Shown here piece by piece: positions 12,131-23,743 of a stretch of DNA of 64,000 nucleotides (the first letter of the stretch is position 1; every line of letters begins with the position of its first letter). The position numbers were made by a program, and so were the translations under genes. The notes beneath the pieces are model-generated. The model had not been told where the DNA came from. It saw only the letters and a list, made by a program, of their open reading frames with translations, and searched no databases. The stretch is taken from positions 16,077,008 to 16,141,007 of the forward strand of contig AP025040.1 of NCBI GenBank assembly GCA_036186865.1, given 5' to 3'. The stretch comes from Eustoma russellianum. Its lineage: Eukaryota > Streptophyta > Magnoliopsida > Gentianales > Gentianaceae.

Positions 12131-13971
12131 AATTTGTTTTAAATGATGGAAAATGTGTTACGTGTCATATATATAGTTTCAACCACCATGCGCATGAGTA
12201 TACAAATGTAAGTTTTCTTGAAGATTATGTGAAGGTATGTATCTAAGGATATGTGTATGACATGATATATAAATTGCTAAAAGAATGACATGGTAAATAT
12301 ATAAAATTAAGGAAATAATGGTACATAACAAGGCTAAAAGTGGGTTGTTTTGATGGCCCAAAACCGTGATCACCATAAGAAGGGAAAAATGAGTATTTCA
12401 CCTAAGTTATGATATGAAATATGAGCCAACCGTGGGAATTAGGTGCTGAAAGTAGTAGATGCTAAAATCAGCCCCAAAACCGAGCATACATGCATATCTT
12501 CATGGAACAAGTTTTGAAACGAACAGTTTTATCATGCGACACTTTTACGAAATGTTTTCACACGATACATTTTGAAAAGGATTTGATCACATGATATATT
12601 TTACAAAATTGTTTGATCATATGATACGTTTAGAAAGGATTTTAAACGAACCAAGCCCATTGATTCCGATGACCTAGTTATGTTATACGATGATATGATT
12701 CATTGTTTTTACAGCACATGTTATACAATAATATGATTCGGTGTTGTCATAGCATATGTAATATGATGATATGTTTGGAGGCCGACCTGATATCAGGTGT
12801 AGTAGAGAGGATGTCAGGGGATACCCATGTATGTTACCCTCGCCACGTGGCACTGGAACTTAGGTGAGAGGTTGGTGTCAGGGGCATTGTTTCCTAGCTT
12901 ATTGGCCTAGTGTAACACTTTGTCTGGGACAAGGGATCTCCGCCTTACATATGTTACCAATGTTTTCATTTTGGCAAAGTGTAACATTGTGTCCAGGACA
13001 CGCGATCTCTGCCATAACGAGTCACCATTTAGATCTGTGTGCATATGATGTAATACCGTGGTTTGACCATTGGGATTCGTATGTAAGACTATATGGGGAA
13101 TCAGTCGGCGTGTCGTGTGTTACCGTTTATACGTGATGAAAGGTGCTATGTTCATGTTTTGAGACAGTTTTGATACGAAAGTTACGAAAATGTTATATTT
13201 TGAAAATTTTTTGGAAAAAGAATCAGGTTATTTCTTCATACGACCATATGCATATTATTCGAGACACCTTATCGGATACATGCTTAGACCACTAGTGGAC
13301 TTAAGATGAACTAATAGAGTATGATTTGTGACATAGACAAAACCAAATTCGTTTAGCATAAAACATGAGTTAAAAAGCTTATTGGACGAATAATGAATAA
13401 GGAAACATGAAAATGATGTAATTTCTTCTGTGACTTTATTTTTCGCACTTTATATGACTGTATGATGTTTAAGTTAATTGCATTATCTATCACTATATTT
13501 GTGAAACGAAGACCTGTCCTATTCATTACTTTACTGTATTTATTACCCCATCTCCCATGTATGATCCACATGATGAACCTAAGCATAAATACTTGCGGGG
13601 CAATTCGTTATCACTCATTCCCTATTTTTACCATCTTGCAGAGGCTCGAGAGCAAGTTTTGGACATTGTTGATGATGGGCCGAGGGTAGGTCACAGTGAG
13701 GAGTTTGTGGGCCAGATATTGTAGTTTGTACCTATATTTGTCCTAGACTTGTATCAAAATCTTTTGTACTAATGATATTTCAGATGTATTTGAATTTAGT
13801 TATTATATTATGCTGCATGTTGATTTTGCTTTGTATATTTATGATGCTTCCACTATTTTGATGCATGTTTATGACATCGTGCATATTGATGTTATCGATG
13901 CCTTGTACTTCTCGTAGCAGAGTACGGCGGGTGCACCGTGCCGATACCCTAGTCCTGGGTGGTGCACTACA
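10354..13971 (+). mobile_element. Long LTR in inverted orientation, relative of 3133-6972
   Basis: The reverse complement of the right end begins TGTAGTGCACCACC and continues through TCGGCACGGTGCACCCG, CGTACTCTGCTACGAGAA and ATCGATAACAT, matching the start of the LTR at 3133. The hairpin region and the GTTCATCATGTGGATCAT block that follows also match. It is therefore the same family in the other direction, clearly diverged. The right end (13971, ...ACTACA) is good; the left end (TTATTACGG at about 10354) is estimated. No target duplication was seen. It holds no polyprotein. Confidence 0.65.
12086..12127. repeat. (TA)n microsatellite
   Basis: About 42 bases of uninterrupted TA dinucleotides inside the long LTR. 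Likely length-variable. Confidence 0.95.
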
Positions 13972-14856
13972 GCTTTAGTGGTAGAGCCGCTGGTGTTGCT
14001 CTTGAGGACCTCCTCCAGGCAGCAACATGCCATTTCTTTCATTCCTCGCATCGTAAATCCATCAACTTTGTCTTTTGTCACCGTAGGTAGATTGTCTGCT
14101 TCTAAGTTAGTTCAGCAGACCCACTTTACTTTGATTACACTGACCTGTTGCGCATTTATGAAATTTACCAGTCAGATTGCACCAGATTTGACCTAATTTT
14201 GTCTCTTTTTGGTCGGGCAGCCTACGACCCACCTTAAGGGTATGATGCTATTTACAAAGAGTATTTCAAAATTGGTTTTAGGTTGCCCATGTCTCATCCT
14301 CTGAGGTTGATCTTAGGGTATCATCAATTCAGACTTCTTCAAATGATGCCCAATGGTTTGAGGGCCATAGCCTCTTATTTTCTTTTCCTTAGAGCCGTCC
14401 AAGTCATCTTTGATTTTGAAACTTTCAAGGGATTCTTTACATGTAAGTCATTTGAAAGTTGGTTCTACTTCAATGAGAGGACCATGAATTGAATAAGGCG
14501 TCGCTCTTTACTGAGAATCTGTCATCTTTCACCAGAAATTGGAGAGGCTGGTTCTTCTTTGTAAACAAAATTGGTGTGACGAGCAGCAACGTCTGATGTA
14601 TGCCGAAGGCTAACAAGAAAAAGCCTAGTAAACAGCACCAAGAAATGGCCTAAAGCCTTCAAAGCTTTGAGGCCATCTTTGACTGGCTGAAGGTAAATGA
14701 ATACACCCTGGAGAAAGCCGACCTGGATCTCTTAGTGAGTGTTCCAGGCTTTAGGGTGTTGGATGAAAACTTAGCGTTTGTCAAGGGTAGGTATTTGAGC
14801 ACTAGGCTGTTACAGCTTTCTTCTACATACTAACTTGCTGCACTTGTGAAAGGGTT
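13972..14856 (+). pseudogene. Remnant of gypsy-type 'putative transposase' gene (PF04195-like)
   Basis: From about 14237 the plus strand reads GYDAIYKEYFKIGFRLPM, then NGLRAIASYFLF, SFESWFYFNE and, after a stop and a frameshift, SSFTRNWRGWFFFVNK at about 14527-14580. This order matches the plant domain filed as 'Transposase (putative), gypsy type'. That domain starts the extra gag-like ORF of many non-autonomous gypsy elements. The segment near 14690-14790 (TLEKADLDLLVSVPGFRV) may belong to its tail. The name is historical; no transposase activity is established. Frames are broken and the right side is cut at about 14857. Confidence 0.6.
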
Positions 14857-15392
14857 GAAACTTGTGTCAAATTAACCCTAGAACGTGTGAGTGTATTTCT
14901 GGAAATTTTTGTGATTTTTAAATTCGTTAACTATTTTTACGAATGCGAACAAGAAGGGTAATCAGTGCAGTAACTGAAAAGTAAATGCTGAAAGTAAATT
15001 GCACCAAGATTTTTATACTGGTTCGGTTATAAACAACCTACTCCAATCTTCAAGGAACACCTTCCTTGGTTCACACTAATCACACACACAACACACCTTA
15101 CCACAGGGTTGATAGAGTTACACCTAACTCCAACCCTTTACAAACCTTGTATTGTTAGTACAATTTGCACGAACACCACCACCTTGCAAGAATGAAGATT
15201 GATCACACCTTGATCAATCTTTTACAAAGATATATAATGAGTGGTGATCTATATCAAGCCTATTCAAGATTGAAGAATATGAATACAATAGGCTTACAAG
15301 AAGAAAGAAAGAAAGAGAAGTAGAAGAAGAAGAGCTAGGCTTTATTTGATCACTTTGATTTGCAATGCTTGTGCTTGTTTTGTTTGCTCTCC
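14857..15392 (-). mobile_element. LTR fragment related to element E
   Basis: From GTTGAAACTTGTG onward the sequence tracks the element E LTRs (29548 and 38165 onward). Shared blocks are TTTTTATACTGGTTCGGTT, CCTACTCCAATCTTCAAGG, AACACCACCACC and GATCACACCTTGATCAA. The element sense is minus, as in E. Both LTR ends are missing. It joins directly to the copia polyprotein at about 15390, which makes an odd chimeric start for the long ORF there. Confidence 0.65.
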
Positions 15393-17916
15393 CAGGAAGC
15401 GGAAGGGCCAACCAAGCAACCAAGCGAACCTTGTGGAGGCCAAAGGAGCAGCAGACGACGTCATCGCAGCAGTCGTCTTAACCGAGGTAAACCTTGTTGG
15501 TGGCACTACGGAATGGGTGGTAGACACGGGTGCTACCAGACACATTGCTACCAGTAAAGACCTATTTTCTGAATACAAGGAAATAGGCAGTGACGAACTA
15601 GTCTTCTTGGGAGATGCACATAGTACCCAAGTCCTCGGAAAGGGTAAGGTGCTTCTCAAGTTGACATCTGGTAAGAAACTGGAGTTAAGCAATGTGTTGC
15701 ACGTTCCTGCCATGCGTAGGAACTTGATCTCCGGAGTGCTGCTGAACAAGGCTAATATTAAACTTGTTTTAGAGTCTGATAAGCTTGTTTTGTCTAGGAA
15801 TGGAGAGTTTATTGGTAAGGGATGTTGTAACGGGGGGCTGCTTGTTCTTGATGCTACTTGCTGCAATAATAAAGATGCATCTAGTTTTGTTTATTTTGCT
15901 GAGTCTCTTGATATATGGCATGCTAGACTAGGACATGCAAATATAGGAGCAATAAAGAAACTTAAGAATATGAATGTGATTTCTTATGATGATGATAACT
16001 TCAACAAATGTGAACATTGTGTTGAAGCAAAACATTATAAGAAACCTTTCAAGAAAGTTGATAGAGTCTCACAAAAACTTGGTCTAATCCATAGTGACTT
16101 AGGTGATTTCAAGAATCACATGAGTAAAGGTAGTAAAAGGTATTATGTTACTTTTATCGATGATTACTCTAGATATACAAAAGTGTATTTGTTAAGTCAT
16201 AAGGATGAGGCCGAGTCAAAGTTCATAAGTTATAAGAATGAGGTTGAGAATCAACTAGATTTAAAAATCAAAAGGCTTAGAACAGACAGAGGTGGTGAAT
16301 ATAGCACAGACTCTTTACAAAAGTTTTGTGAAGAGAATGGCATTATTCATGAAGTCACTCCCCCATACACACCTCAGTCAAATGGAGTAGCCGAAAGGAA
16401 AAATAGAACGTTGAAAAATATGATGAATGCCATGTTGGTTAGTTCAGGATTGCCGGACAATTTATGGGGGGAGGCAATCTTGACTGCTTGTCATATTTTG
16501 AACAGATTACCTCATAAGAAGTTAGATAAGACTCCTTATGAGTTGTGGAAAGGCTATGCTCCCAACTTAAATTACTTGAAAGTGTGGGGGTGTCTATCTA
16601 AGGTTGGAATTCCAGATTTTAAGAAAAGTAAGATCGGGTCTAAGACAAGAGATTGTGTGTTCATCGGGTATGCTCAGAATAGTGCAGCCTATAGATTCAT
16701 GACTATAGATAATGGTGCTATATTAGAATCTAAAGATGCTGAATTTTTTGAGCATATATTTCCTATGAACAAACAATCCGTTGGTGTGTCTAAATTTGAG
16801 ACAGGTGAGTCGAGTAAATCCGTAGTTGAACAAGAGATTGATGAACCTAGACGAAGTAAGAGACAAAGAACAGAGAAGTCATTTGGAAGTGACTTCATAA
16901 CAGCCTTCATTTTAGAGGATGATCCCAAAACTTACGGAGAAGCGATTAGATCGATAGATTCTAAGTTTTGGAAGGAAGCCATAGATAGTGAACTTGAATC
17001 TATACTAAGTAATAATACTTGGGAGTTAGTGGACTTGCCTAGAGGGTGTAAACCTATCAGTTGTAAGTGGGTCTTTAGGAAGAAACTAAAGGAGAATGGA
17101 ACAATTGATAAGTTTAAGGCTAGGCTTGTCGCAAAAGGGTTCACACAACAAGAAGGAATTGACTTCTTTGACACTTACTCACCGGTTGCTAGGATCACTA
17201 CGATTAGAGTCCTAGTAGCACTTGCCTCCATTCACAAGCTTGTTATTCACCAAATGGATGTGAAAACAGCTTTCTTAAATGGAGACTTAGAAGAAGAGAT
17301 CTATATGAAGCAACCGGAGGGTATGATAGTCAAAGGTCAGGAGCACAAAGTGTGTAGGCTTAAGAAGTCTTTGTATGGTCTTAAGCAAGCACCTAAACAA
17401 TGGCACGAGAAGTTTGATAACGCATTAGTGTCTAATGGTTATATAGTAAATGAAAGTGACCGTTGTGTGTATAGTAAGTTTAATGATTGTGATGGTGTCA
17501 TTATTTGCCTTTATGTTGATGATATGTTGATATTTGGAACCAACATAAATGTTGTTAATGATACAAAATCATTGTTGTCTACTTTGTTTGATATGAAAGA
17601 CATGGGAAAGGCGGACTTAATTCTTGGTCTTAAGTTAATAGAGAAATGTGGGGGTTATTTACTTTCTCAAGAACATTATGTGGAGAAAATGTTGAGAAAG
17701 TTTAATCACTTCGATGTAAAACCTGTAAGTATGCCTTATGACTCGCATGTTACTTTGACCAAAAACAAATGTGATAGTGTGTCTCAATGTGAATATGCTA
17801 GGATAATTGGTAGTGTAATGTATTTGATGAATTGCACTAGGCCTGACATTGCATATTCCGTGAATAGGCTTGCACGATACATCATAATCCAAATGAGAGT
17901 CATTGGTGTGCATTAA
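15346..17916 (+). CDS. Copia polyprotein: protease, integrase, reverse transcriptase
   Basis: 856 codons. The first ~16 residues come from the neighbouring LTR fragment, so the true start is lost with gag. Protease is at about residues 60-75 ([12 protein letters not shown], Asp-Thr-Gly site). The integrase zinc site uses H...H at about 191-195 (WHARLGHAN) and CEHC at about 223; its catalytic residues are Asp in HSDLGDF, Asp in LRTDRGGEY and Glu in [12 protein letters not shown] carries VRWIF-type [42 protein letters not shown] and the active site [11 protein letters not shown]. These enzymes cut the polyprotein, copy the RNA and insert the cDNA. The frame breaks near 17880 by one base, before RNase H. 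It is the longest open copia frame in the window. Confidence 0.9.
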   Translation: MITLICNACACFVCSPRKRKGQPSNQANLVEAKGAADDVIAAVVLTEVNLVGGTTEWVVDTGATRHIATSKDLFSEYKEIGSDELVFLGDAHSTQVLGKGKVLLKLTSGKKLELSNVLHVPAMRRNLISGVLLNKANIKLVLESDKLVLSRNGEFIGKGCCNGGLLVLDATCCNNKDASSFVYFAESLDIWHARLGHANIGAIKKLKNMNVISYDDDNFNKCEHCVEAKHYKKPFKKVDRVSQKLGLIHSDLGDFKNHMSKGSKRYYVTFIDDYSRYTKVYLLSHKDEAESKFISYKNEVENQLDLKIKRLRTDRGGEYSTDSLQKFCEENGIIHEVTPPYTPQSNGVAERKNRTLKNMMNAMLVSSGLPDNLWGEAILTACHILNRLPHKKLDKTPYELWKGYAPNLNYLKVWGCLSKVGIPDFKKSKIGSKTRDCVFIGYAQNSAAYRFMTIDNGAILESKDAEFFEHIFPMNKQSVGVSKFETGESSKSVVEQEIDEPRRSKRQRTEKSFGSDFITAFILEDDPKTYGEAIRSIDSKFWKEAIDSELESILSNNTWELVDLPRGCKPISCKWVFRKKLKENGTIDKFKARLVAKGFTQQEGIDFFDTYSPVARITTIRVLVALASIHKLVIHQMDVKTAFLNGDLEEEIYMKQPEGMIVKGQEHKVCRLKKSLYGLKQAPKQWHEKFDNALVSNGYIVNESDRCVYSKFNDCDGVIICLYVDDMLIFGTNINVVNDTKSLLSTLFDMKDMGKADLILGLKLIEKCGGYLLSQEHYVEKMLRKFNHFDVKPVSMPYDSHVTLTKNKCDSVSQCEYARIIGSVMYLMNCTRPDIAYSVNRLARYIIIQMRVIGVH

Positions 17917-17921
17917 GACGT

Positions 17922-18473
17922 TTGTTGAAATATCTTAAAGGAACAATGAATTTGGGACTAATGTTTACTGGGTCACCTGCTGTGTTAGAAGGATATTGTG
18001 ATGCTAATTGGGTGACTGATAATGATGAAATATACTCCACTAGTGGATATGTTTTCACATTGGGTGGTGGAGCTATTTGTTGGAAATCTTGTAAACAAAC
18101 TTGTAGTGCTAAGTCTACAATGGAGTCTGAATTTATTGCCTTAGAACTTGCTAGTACAGAAGCCGAGTGGTTAAGGAATTTACTTGTTGATATTCCTTTA
18201 TGGTCTAAACCTATGCCTTCTGTATCTATTCATTGTGATTCTCAGGCTGCGATTGCACGTGCAAGGAACAAGATATACAATGGGAAGAGCCGGCACATCC
18301 GTTTGAGGCACAACATTGTGCGCGAGTTGATTAGTTCAGGGGTGGTAAACTTGGAGTTTGTAAGAACCAAGTTTAACCTTGCAGACCCCTTAACTAAAGG
18401 ACTAAACAAGAAGTTGGTCTACGAAACATCGAGGGGGATGGGACTTATTCCATCTGTAGAGAATTCTTCATGA
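17922..18473 (+). pseudogene. Copia RNase H, frameshifted from the polyprotein (element D)
   Basis: This continues the polyprotein in another frame; the shift falls at about 17880-17920, where the conserved 'HW-ALRR-L-YLKGT' block is split. The domain shows [10 protein letters not shown] (catalytic Asp), [29 protein letters not shown] (catalytic Glu), IHCDSQAAI (Asp), SRHIRLRHN and the ending [11 protein letters not shown]. It would remove template RNA during reverse transcription. All key residues are present, so only the single frameshift disables it. Confidence 0.9.
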
Positions 18474-19047
18474 TAGGAACCCAACCCACTATTAGTAGAG
18501 ATCCTACGAACGGGGTTCAATGTGGTAAGAACAAGTCATGAAAGAATTCTATGTTGCAGTATCTAAGTGTCTCTCCCTATGGTGTTGTTGTTGATAGTGG
18601 TCACTGTAACGACTTGAGGGTGAGATTTTAAGAATCTCTTAATGAAAAATTCATAGCCATAATGTTTGGTGGTGTGAACAGTGCACACTTGATGAATTTC
18701 ACCTATGTAAGCTTGGAAGTGGTGCCGCTTCCTGTGAGAGCCTGGAAAACTCTCTAGAGAGCTTATGAATCCTGAGATAGGTGCATGGCCGATATCGCAC
18801 CAAAACCGCAAACTTGGAGAAGTAGATAATGATATGTCTTCTTGTTGTTCATATAAACAATAGTGGAGTAAGATTCAAGACGAAGTTCATCTTACTTCCG
18901 TTTATATAACTCAAGTTGTACTACCGGCGATTCAAGACCACAAGTCATCGTATCCGTTATGTGTCATTATCTTCGATTGATAATGGAGAGGTTAGTTGTT
19001 TAACGTTCGGAAGTTGTCTTTATATAAGTTTGGATCATGTGGGGGAC
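18474..19047 (+). other. 3' untranslated region and polypurine tract of element D
   Basis: About 570 bases between RNase H and the 3' LTR contain no ORF with a recognisable domain. The last bases, ATCATGTGGGGGAC (about 19034-19047), form the polypurine tract that primes plus-strand DNA, directly before the LTR start TGTTGG at 19048. Confidence 0.7.
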
Positions 19048-19892
19048 TGTTGGAAAAAGTACGTTAAAGTACCTTTCCGTGTGCTCCAAACTTATATAGA
19101 ATGTATATGAGTTTGTTTGGGAGAATGGGTTGCAATGTTAGGAACTTTCAGTCGGACGTGGAACTCTCACGTGGATCGATAAACATACGTCGATCGATCG
19201 ACGTGAGAGTTCCATGTTGATCAGAGGACGTCGATCTCTCATTGAGAGATTGACGTGAGAGATCTACGTTGATCTGAGGACGTCGATCTCTCAAAGAGGG
19301 TTCGACGTGAGAGATCGACGTACGTCGATCGATCGACGTGAGAGATCGACGTGAGGGTTTGATGTGGATCTGAGGCACGTCGATCTCTCAATGAGAGTTC
19401 GACGTGAGAGATCGACGTACGTCGATCGATCGACATGAGGGTTCGACGTGCCAGCGGACAGAACCTTTCATTTTGGGTTGCAACTTTTGATCCAAGGATC
19501 ATCTCCCTTCACCTATGAACGGTAAACAACTGCCATAACTGATAGAAAAACTGCTGAAATGACTTTCAAACATGGTTTTTAACACAATCCAAGATCTATA
19601 TATATGTGATCTTGCTATCTTCAACAAATACAACATTCTTGCAAAAATCTATAGAAATTTCAGCATTCTTCTTCTATCTTTCTTCTTTATCTTTCTCTTC
19701 TAAATCAAGTTCATTCTTCTTCTCCTAGAGCAAAGGAAAAGAAGACAGCCGTTATATCTTGGGAAGCATTAGTCTTGTTGTCTACCTTGCTCGTTGGTAG
19801 AGACTAAATTGCTTTAAGGACAGAGTCATCTTGAGACTCGTCTCGGCTTTTGTTTGATCATCTTTCTTGCTTGTTTGCTACAATTTCCAACA
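19048..19892 (+). mobile_element. 3' LTR of element D (845 bp)
   Basis: Starts TGTTGGAAAAAG directly after a polypurine tract and ends TTTCCAACA. A TATA-like stretch (CTATATATATG, about 19594) precedes the probable transcription start. Its upstream part is filled by the CGATCGATCG palindrome array (19150-19453). The minus-strand solo LTR at 54071 matches at both ends, for example GTACCTTTCCGTGTGCTCC near the start. No matching 5' LTR remains, so the insertion cannot be dated from LTR divergence. Confidence 0.85.
19150..19453. repeat. ACGTCGATCGATCGACGT palindrome array in D LTR
   Basis: Perfect 18-bp palindromes lie at 19187-19204 and 19322-19339, and one with a single change at 19419-19436. 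Between them alternate CGTCGATCTCTCA and GACGTGAGAGATC blocks, themselves inverted relative to one another. The whole segment can fold in several ways. It sits upstream of the LTR TATA box, where enhancer-type sites would be expected. The same motif occurs in other, unrelated elements of this window. Confidence 0.85.
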
Positions 19893-20222
19893 ACCCCTTG
19901 TTACGGAGGTACTCACACTTGCTAGTGCCATCAATAGGAAGCCTGTCCCCTTCTTTGTTGGGATACTGTGACTAGTCAGAGCCTGCTAACCATTTTCGAG
20001 GACTTGCATCGAATTCCTTTGTATATGATAGAATTGAAAGTGTTGACAGAATATTGATTTATGGGCCATCTATTTGTGCTTCAAAATAAAGGACCAGGAA
20101 AAAAGACAAAATTTGTATGTAATTTCTCGAAGAAAATTTACATGTGCCATACATGAAAATTTCTAAATTTTGGTACATACTACGTAGTTGGCAACGTTTG
20201 TCCAGCTATGTTTTTTTAGTTT
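19893..20222. other. Unassigned sequence right of D
   Basis: No gene is recognised. It lies between the D LTR and the integrase end of gypsy element F, so it may be the 3' untranslated region of F, but no polypurine tract or LTR was found. Confidence 0.3.
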
Positions 20223-21522
20223 TCAAGTTCGAGAAAAAAAAGTTTTGATGACATGGTATGGACCCTTCCATTTTGGGCCTAACTTACTGGAGGGTCCGAC
20301 ATGATTGGCTAATATTTTATGAAGGACGAGATCGCCGACTTTGAAATACTTGTGCCGTGCTCTGGCACTGTAACACTGAGAGATTACGTTTTTGTGTTGT
20401 AGCATAAAACATGAGCTTTTTTCTTTTTCCCTCTAACTCATCCAAGTGAGAAGAAGATTTTGATTGTATCCTGCTCAGAATAATTCTCAACTCTGGACGA
20501 AGAGGCACGATCTCAGCAGATATCCCTGCTTCAAATCTATAACCAAAGAAAATGGAGTCGCCTTTGGGAGGTGGAAGGAGTTGTGTGATATGCTCATATG
20601 ATGTTGGGAAGTTTATCCACCCATCCTGCTCTAGCTCGTTCTAGACGCTTTTTAAGTCCCTCCTTCAAATTTCTGTTGGCGAGCTCTGTCTGACCATTAG
20701 CTGAGGATGAGCCATCAATCTGAAGTGTACTTGATATGCAGCTCAGTGCACCAATTTTAGCCAGGATCCTTAGCAAATGATGTGCTTCTAGAGAAATTTC
20801 TTCTCTTTGTTTCATGTCATTATTGCAAGAGGCTTGGCCTCAATCTATTTTGTCAAATAGTTGACAGCAACAGATACTGAACGAATCTTGGGCAAGGGCT
20901 AGAGGTTTGACGAGATCAATCCCCCATTGAACAAATAACCACAGGCTGATGATGGAAATCGTCTTCTGGTTGGGAACATGAGTCAAATGAGCATGCACCT
21001 AGCAGGCTTGACACTTTTTCACCAACTCAAGAGTGTCTTGATGCTAGGTCGGCCAATAATACCTGGCCAGATAGCACTATCATGCTAAGGACCTTGATCT
21101 AGAATGATTTCTATAGATCCCCATGTGAATCTCCCTGAGGATGTAATCTCCTTTTTCCTGTGAGACATACTTCAACCATGGTTGGAAAATTGACTTTCTA
21201 TAATGAACCTCAATAAATTGAGTGTATCTGGCCACCTTGATGCTTAGCTTGCGTGCTGCTTAACTGTCTTGCGACTGAGCACTATGCTTTAAGAAACTGA
21301 CAATCTTATCCATCTAAGTGTCGTGGTAATCAACTTACAGCACCTCAACCATGTCTTAAGCTTGATTCTTAATAAATTTTACTACGATCTTCTTACCCAA
21401 CGCTGTTAAGGTTGTGGATGCTTGATGAGAGAATGGTCGACCCTTTTGTTGGCCAACTAGGAGATGTGCTTGATTGTAAAACTTTTGAACATAGTCTTGA
21501 GCTGCTCAAACTTAATTAAATA
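20223..21522 (-). pseudogene. Gypsy integrase remnant (element F)
   Basis: The frame 20815-20594 contains SANGQTELANRNLKEGLKKR, the block with the integrase catalytic Glu (normally Q-EV-NR), and GWVDKLPNI. The frame 20405-20223 has YFKVGDLVLHK and GPKWKGPYHV, the C-terminal GPY-type module. The stretch 20816-21522 should hold the zinc site and the first two Asp residues but has no long frame. It is multiply broken. Confidence 0.75.
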
Positions 21523-22037
21523 TCACTTCATCTGATCCTCCTTTGTGTCATAGTCTCTGTTGACTTGAGCCACAATGAGTTGAGAACACTTGTATGATTT
21601 AACTTTTTGATCCCCCAGTTTTTGTGCGAGGCTCAAGCCAACAATCAAGGATATATACTTGGCTTTGATGTTGGTTGTATCAAAGTCGAATCTCAATGCA
21701 TATTCAAATTCTTCTCCTTTTGGATTTAGAGTAGGAGACCAGCCCATTGCCATCACGAGAAGATGATCCATCAATAAAAATGGTCAATTGGCCTTTTTAG
21801 GGGCTCATCTTTGATTGAAATCCCTTTAGTAATGAAGTCGGCCAAGGCTTGGGCTTTAATTGAAGTTCGATGTCGATAATCGATGTCGTATTCGCCTAGT
21901 GCCATAACCCATTTGGCTGCCCGACCTGACATCTTTGTCTTTGAAAAAATTTGTGTTACAAGTTGATCAGTCATGAAAAAAACAGGATGAGCTTGGAGAT
22001 AGGGTGTGAGTTTCCTTCCAACTGCATCCAAAGCCAT
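21523..22037 (-). pseudogene. Two tandem RNase H remnants (element F)
   Basis: The frame 22037-21771 ends the canonical gypsy RNase H: HPVFFMTDQLV, SGRAAKWVMALGEYDIDYR and QALADFI. Directly after it, 21774-21523 carries a second domain. It starts IDGSSSRDGNG in a neighbouring frame, then reads GEEFEYALRFDFDTTNIKA and SLIVGLSLAQKLG, as in the archaeal-type RNase H of Tat elements ('LEYALRF-F-ATNNEAEYEALI-GL-LA--LG'). The Glu of 'EAEYEA' is lost (KAKYIS). The second domain's role is not settled in the family. Confidence 0.75.
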
Positions 22038-22317
22038 AATTATCTTTTCAGTGATGTATGCCTTACCTCAGGCTCATACAATGCTTTAGTGACAAAGTAT
22101 ATTGGTCTCTGCATGTTTTCCTCCTCTCTGAGCAAAACATCGCTCATAGATTCATGCAAACAGCCAAATATATATAGAACAACTCGCCTGGAACTGGTGA
22201 GGTTAATATTGGCACCTCGGCCAAGTATGTTTTCAAGTCATCAAAAGCCTGTTGAAACTTGTCCTTCCACTGAAACATTGATTTCTTCCTTAGAATCTGT
22301 AAGAAAGGCAGCAACTT

Positions 22318-23144
22318 CTATGTGGACATGAACAGAATCCTATTAAGGGCAGCAATCTTTCCAGTTAGTCTTTGCACCTCTTTAATGTACCGAGACAAGT
22401 CCATATCCTTTAACACTTCTACTTTGTTTGGGCTTGCCTGAACCAATTCCTTAGAAACCACGTATCCTAAAAATTTACCGCTGCAAACATCAAAAGTGCA
22501 CTTCTTGGGGTTTAAACTCATCCTGGAGTCTTTGGGGATATTGAACACCTCCTCTAGATTCTGGATATGCACGTCAAGGGTCCTGTTCTTGATGAGCATA
22601 TCATCAATGAAAACCTCTAATATGCTCCTAATCTGATATTTGAAAATAGAGTTAACTAGTCTTTGATAGGTGGCTCCTGCATTTTGACCCAAATGGAATA
22701 CTGATGTAATAATAGGTACCAACCTCTGTAATCAAAGAAGTTTTGAATCGATCCTATATTGCCATGGCTATTTGCTGATAGCCTTTGAAAGCATAAATAA
22801 AGTTGAAGACCTTATGTACGATTGTGGAACCCATCAATCGATCCATTTTAGGCAACATATGACAATCTTTTGGACATGCTTTGTTCAAGTTACTGTAATC
22901 TATACATATCCTCCAACTATTGTCAGATTTTGGCACTTTTAACTTTGGGATAAAGAACTTTCATAATAAATTTAACAACAAGCAGCTTACCAACCTCTTC
23001 AACTATTACGTTAATTCTCTTAAGAGTAAAGTTACTTTTCTTTTGTTTAGCAGGCTTAACGCTTGTGTCTGCGTTAAGCTTGTGCTCCATGAGAGTCAGT
23101 GGAATTCCCATCATGTCCTCAGCTATCGATGCAAAGATAATCAT
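22318..23144 (-). pseudogene. Gypsy reverse transcriptase remnant (element F)
   Basis: Three frames together show the RT: MGIPLTLMEHKLNADTSVKP (23144-22923); WRICIDYSNLNKACPKD and FIYAFKGYQQI, with the first catalytic Asp position altered (22936-22754); and NAGATYQRLVNSIF plus VFIDDMLIKN, the active site in the form IDDM, then KCTFDVCSGKFLGYVVS (22722-22318). The enzyme would copy element RNA into DNA. The breaks between frames make it inactive. RNase H follows after about 280 bases. Confidence 0.85.
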
Positions 23145-23379
23145 AAATTCTCTAACTGGATTCTAGAGTTGATTCAACAGCTCAGCGGACATCCAAGTTC
23201 CAATTTTGATCACATTGTCTAGCCTTTTCGGTTCCAAAATAAAGTCTTGGATGTGTATTCTGACTTTAGCTTCTCATCAACTAGAGGTACAATATCGACA
23301 AGACTGACCTACTACACAGACAACTTGCCTTTGACTGTAATTGCGTAGCAGGTTTGCGCCACTTGCAAGTCACCATGAA

Positions 23380-23743
23380 CTGCTGTCACCCTTCCTAGGG
23401 ATGGAAACTCTGGTGACGTGTAGTGAAGAGACAATTGTCTCCAATTTTATCAAGGTCGGCCTTCCAGACAGGATGTTGTAGGCCAACCTCTCCTTGACAA
23501 TGACAAAATCCAACCATTGGTACGACACTTCGGATGTTTGCCAAAGGTAATTAACAGCGTAACCAGGCTTGTTGGCTGCACTACCGCCCTAGAAAATCCA
23601 AATAAAAGAGTTGACACAGAACCTAGTGAGCTGACGTGCAGTCCCAATGCTTGGAAAACATTATGGCCCATAATGTTATATGCGGTGTCCGTATCAACAT
23701 AAACTAACCTTAATAGCGTTATCCAGAGACAAGTTGATGACAA
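23380..23743 (-). pseudogene. Gypsy protease remnant (element F)
   Basis: The frame contains VYVDTDTAYNIMGHNVFQALGL. It matches the plant gypsy protease region 'VLVD-GSSA-ILF--AF--MGL', but the active-site Gly of D-T/S-G is replaced (D-T-D). It is followed by TLLFGFSRAVVQP and TSLVTLLITFGKHPK. Aspartic protease would mature Gag-Pol. Confidence 0.65.

Larger units (their letters stand above)
15393..19892 (+). mobile_element. Ty1/copia element 'D', 5'-truncated
   Basis: The order is protease, integrase, RT, RNase H, a ~570-bp untranslated stretch, a polypurine tract and a complete 3' LTR (19048-19892). The 5' LTR, PBS and nearly all of gag are missing; the coding part begins just after where a gag zinc knuckle should be (NQANLVEAK). 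Apart from one frameshift the remaining pol is open, so the truncation is not accompanied by heavy decay. A solo LTR of the same family lies at 54071-54786. Confidence 0.85.

Noticed and set aside
15342..15866. A 174-codon minus-strand ORF
   Set aside because: It is antisense to the protease part of the D polyprotein, which has clear motifs on the plus strand.
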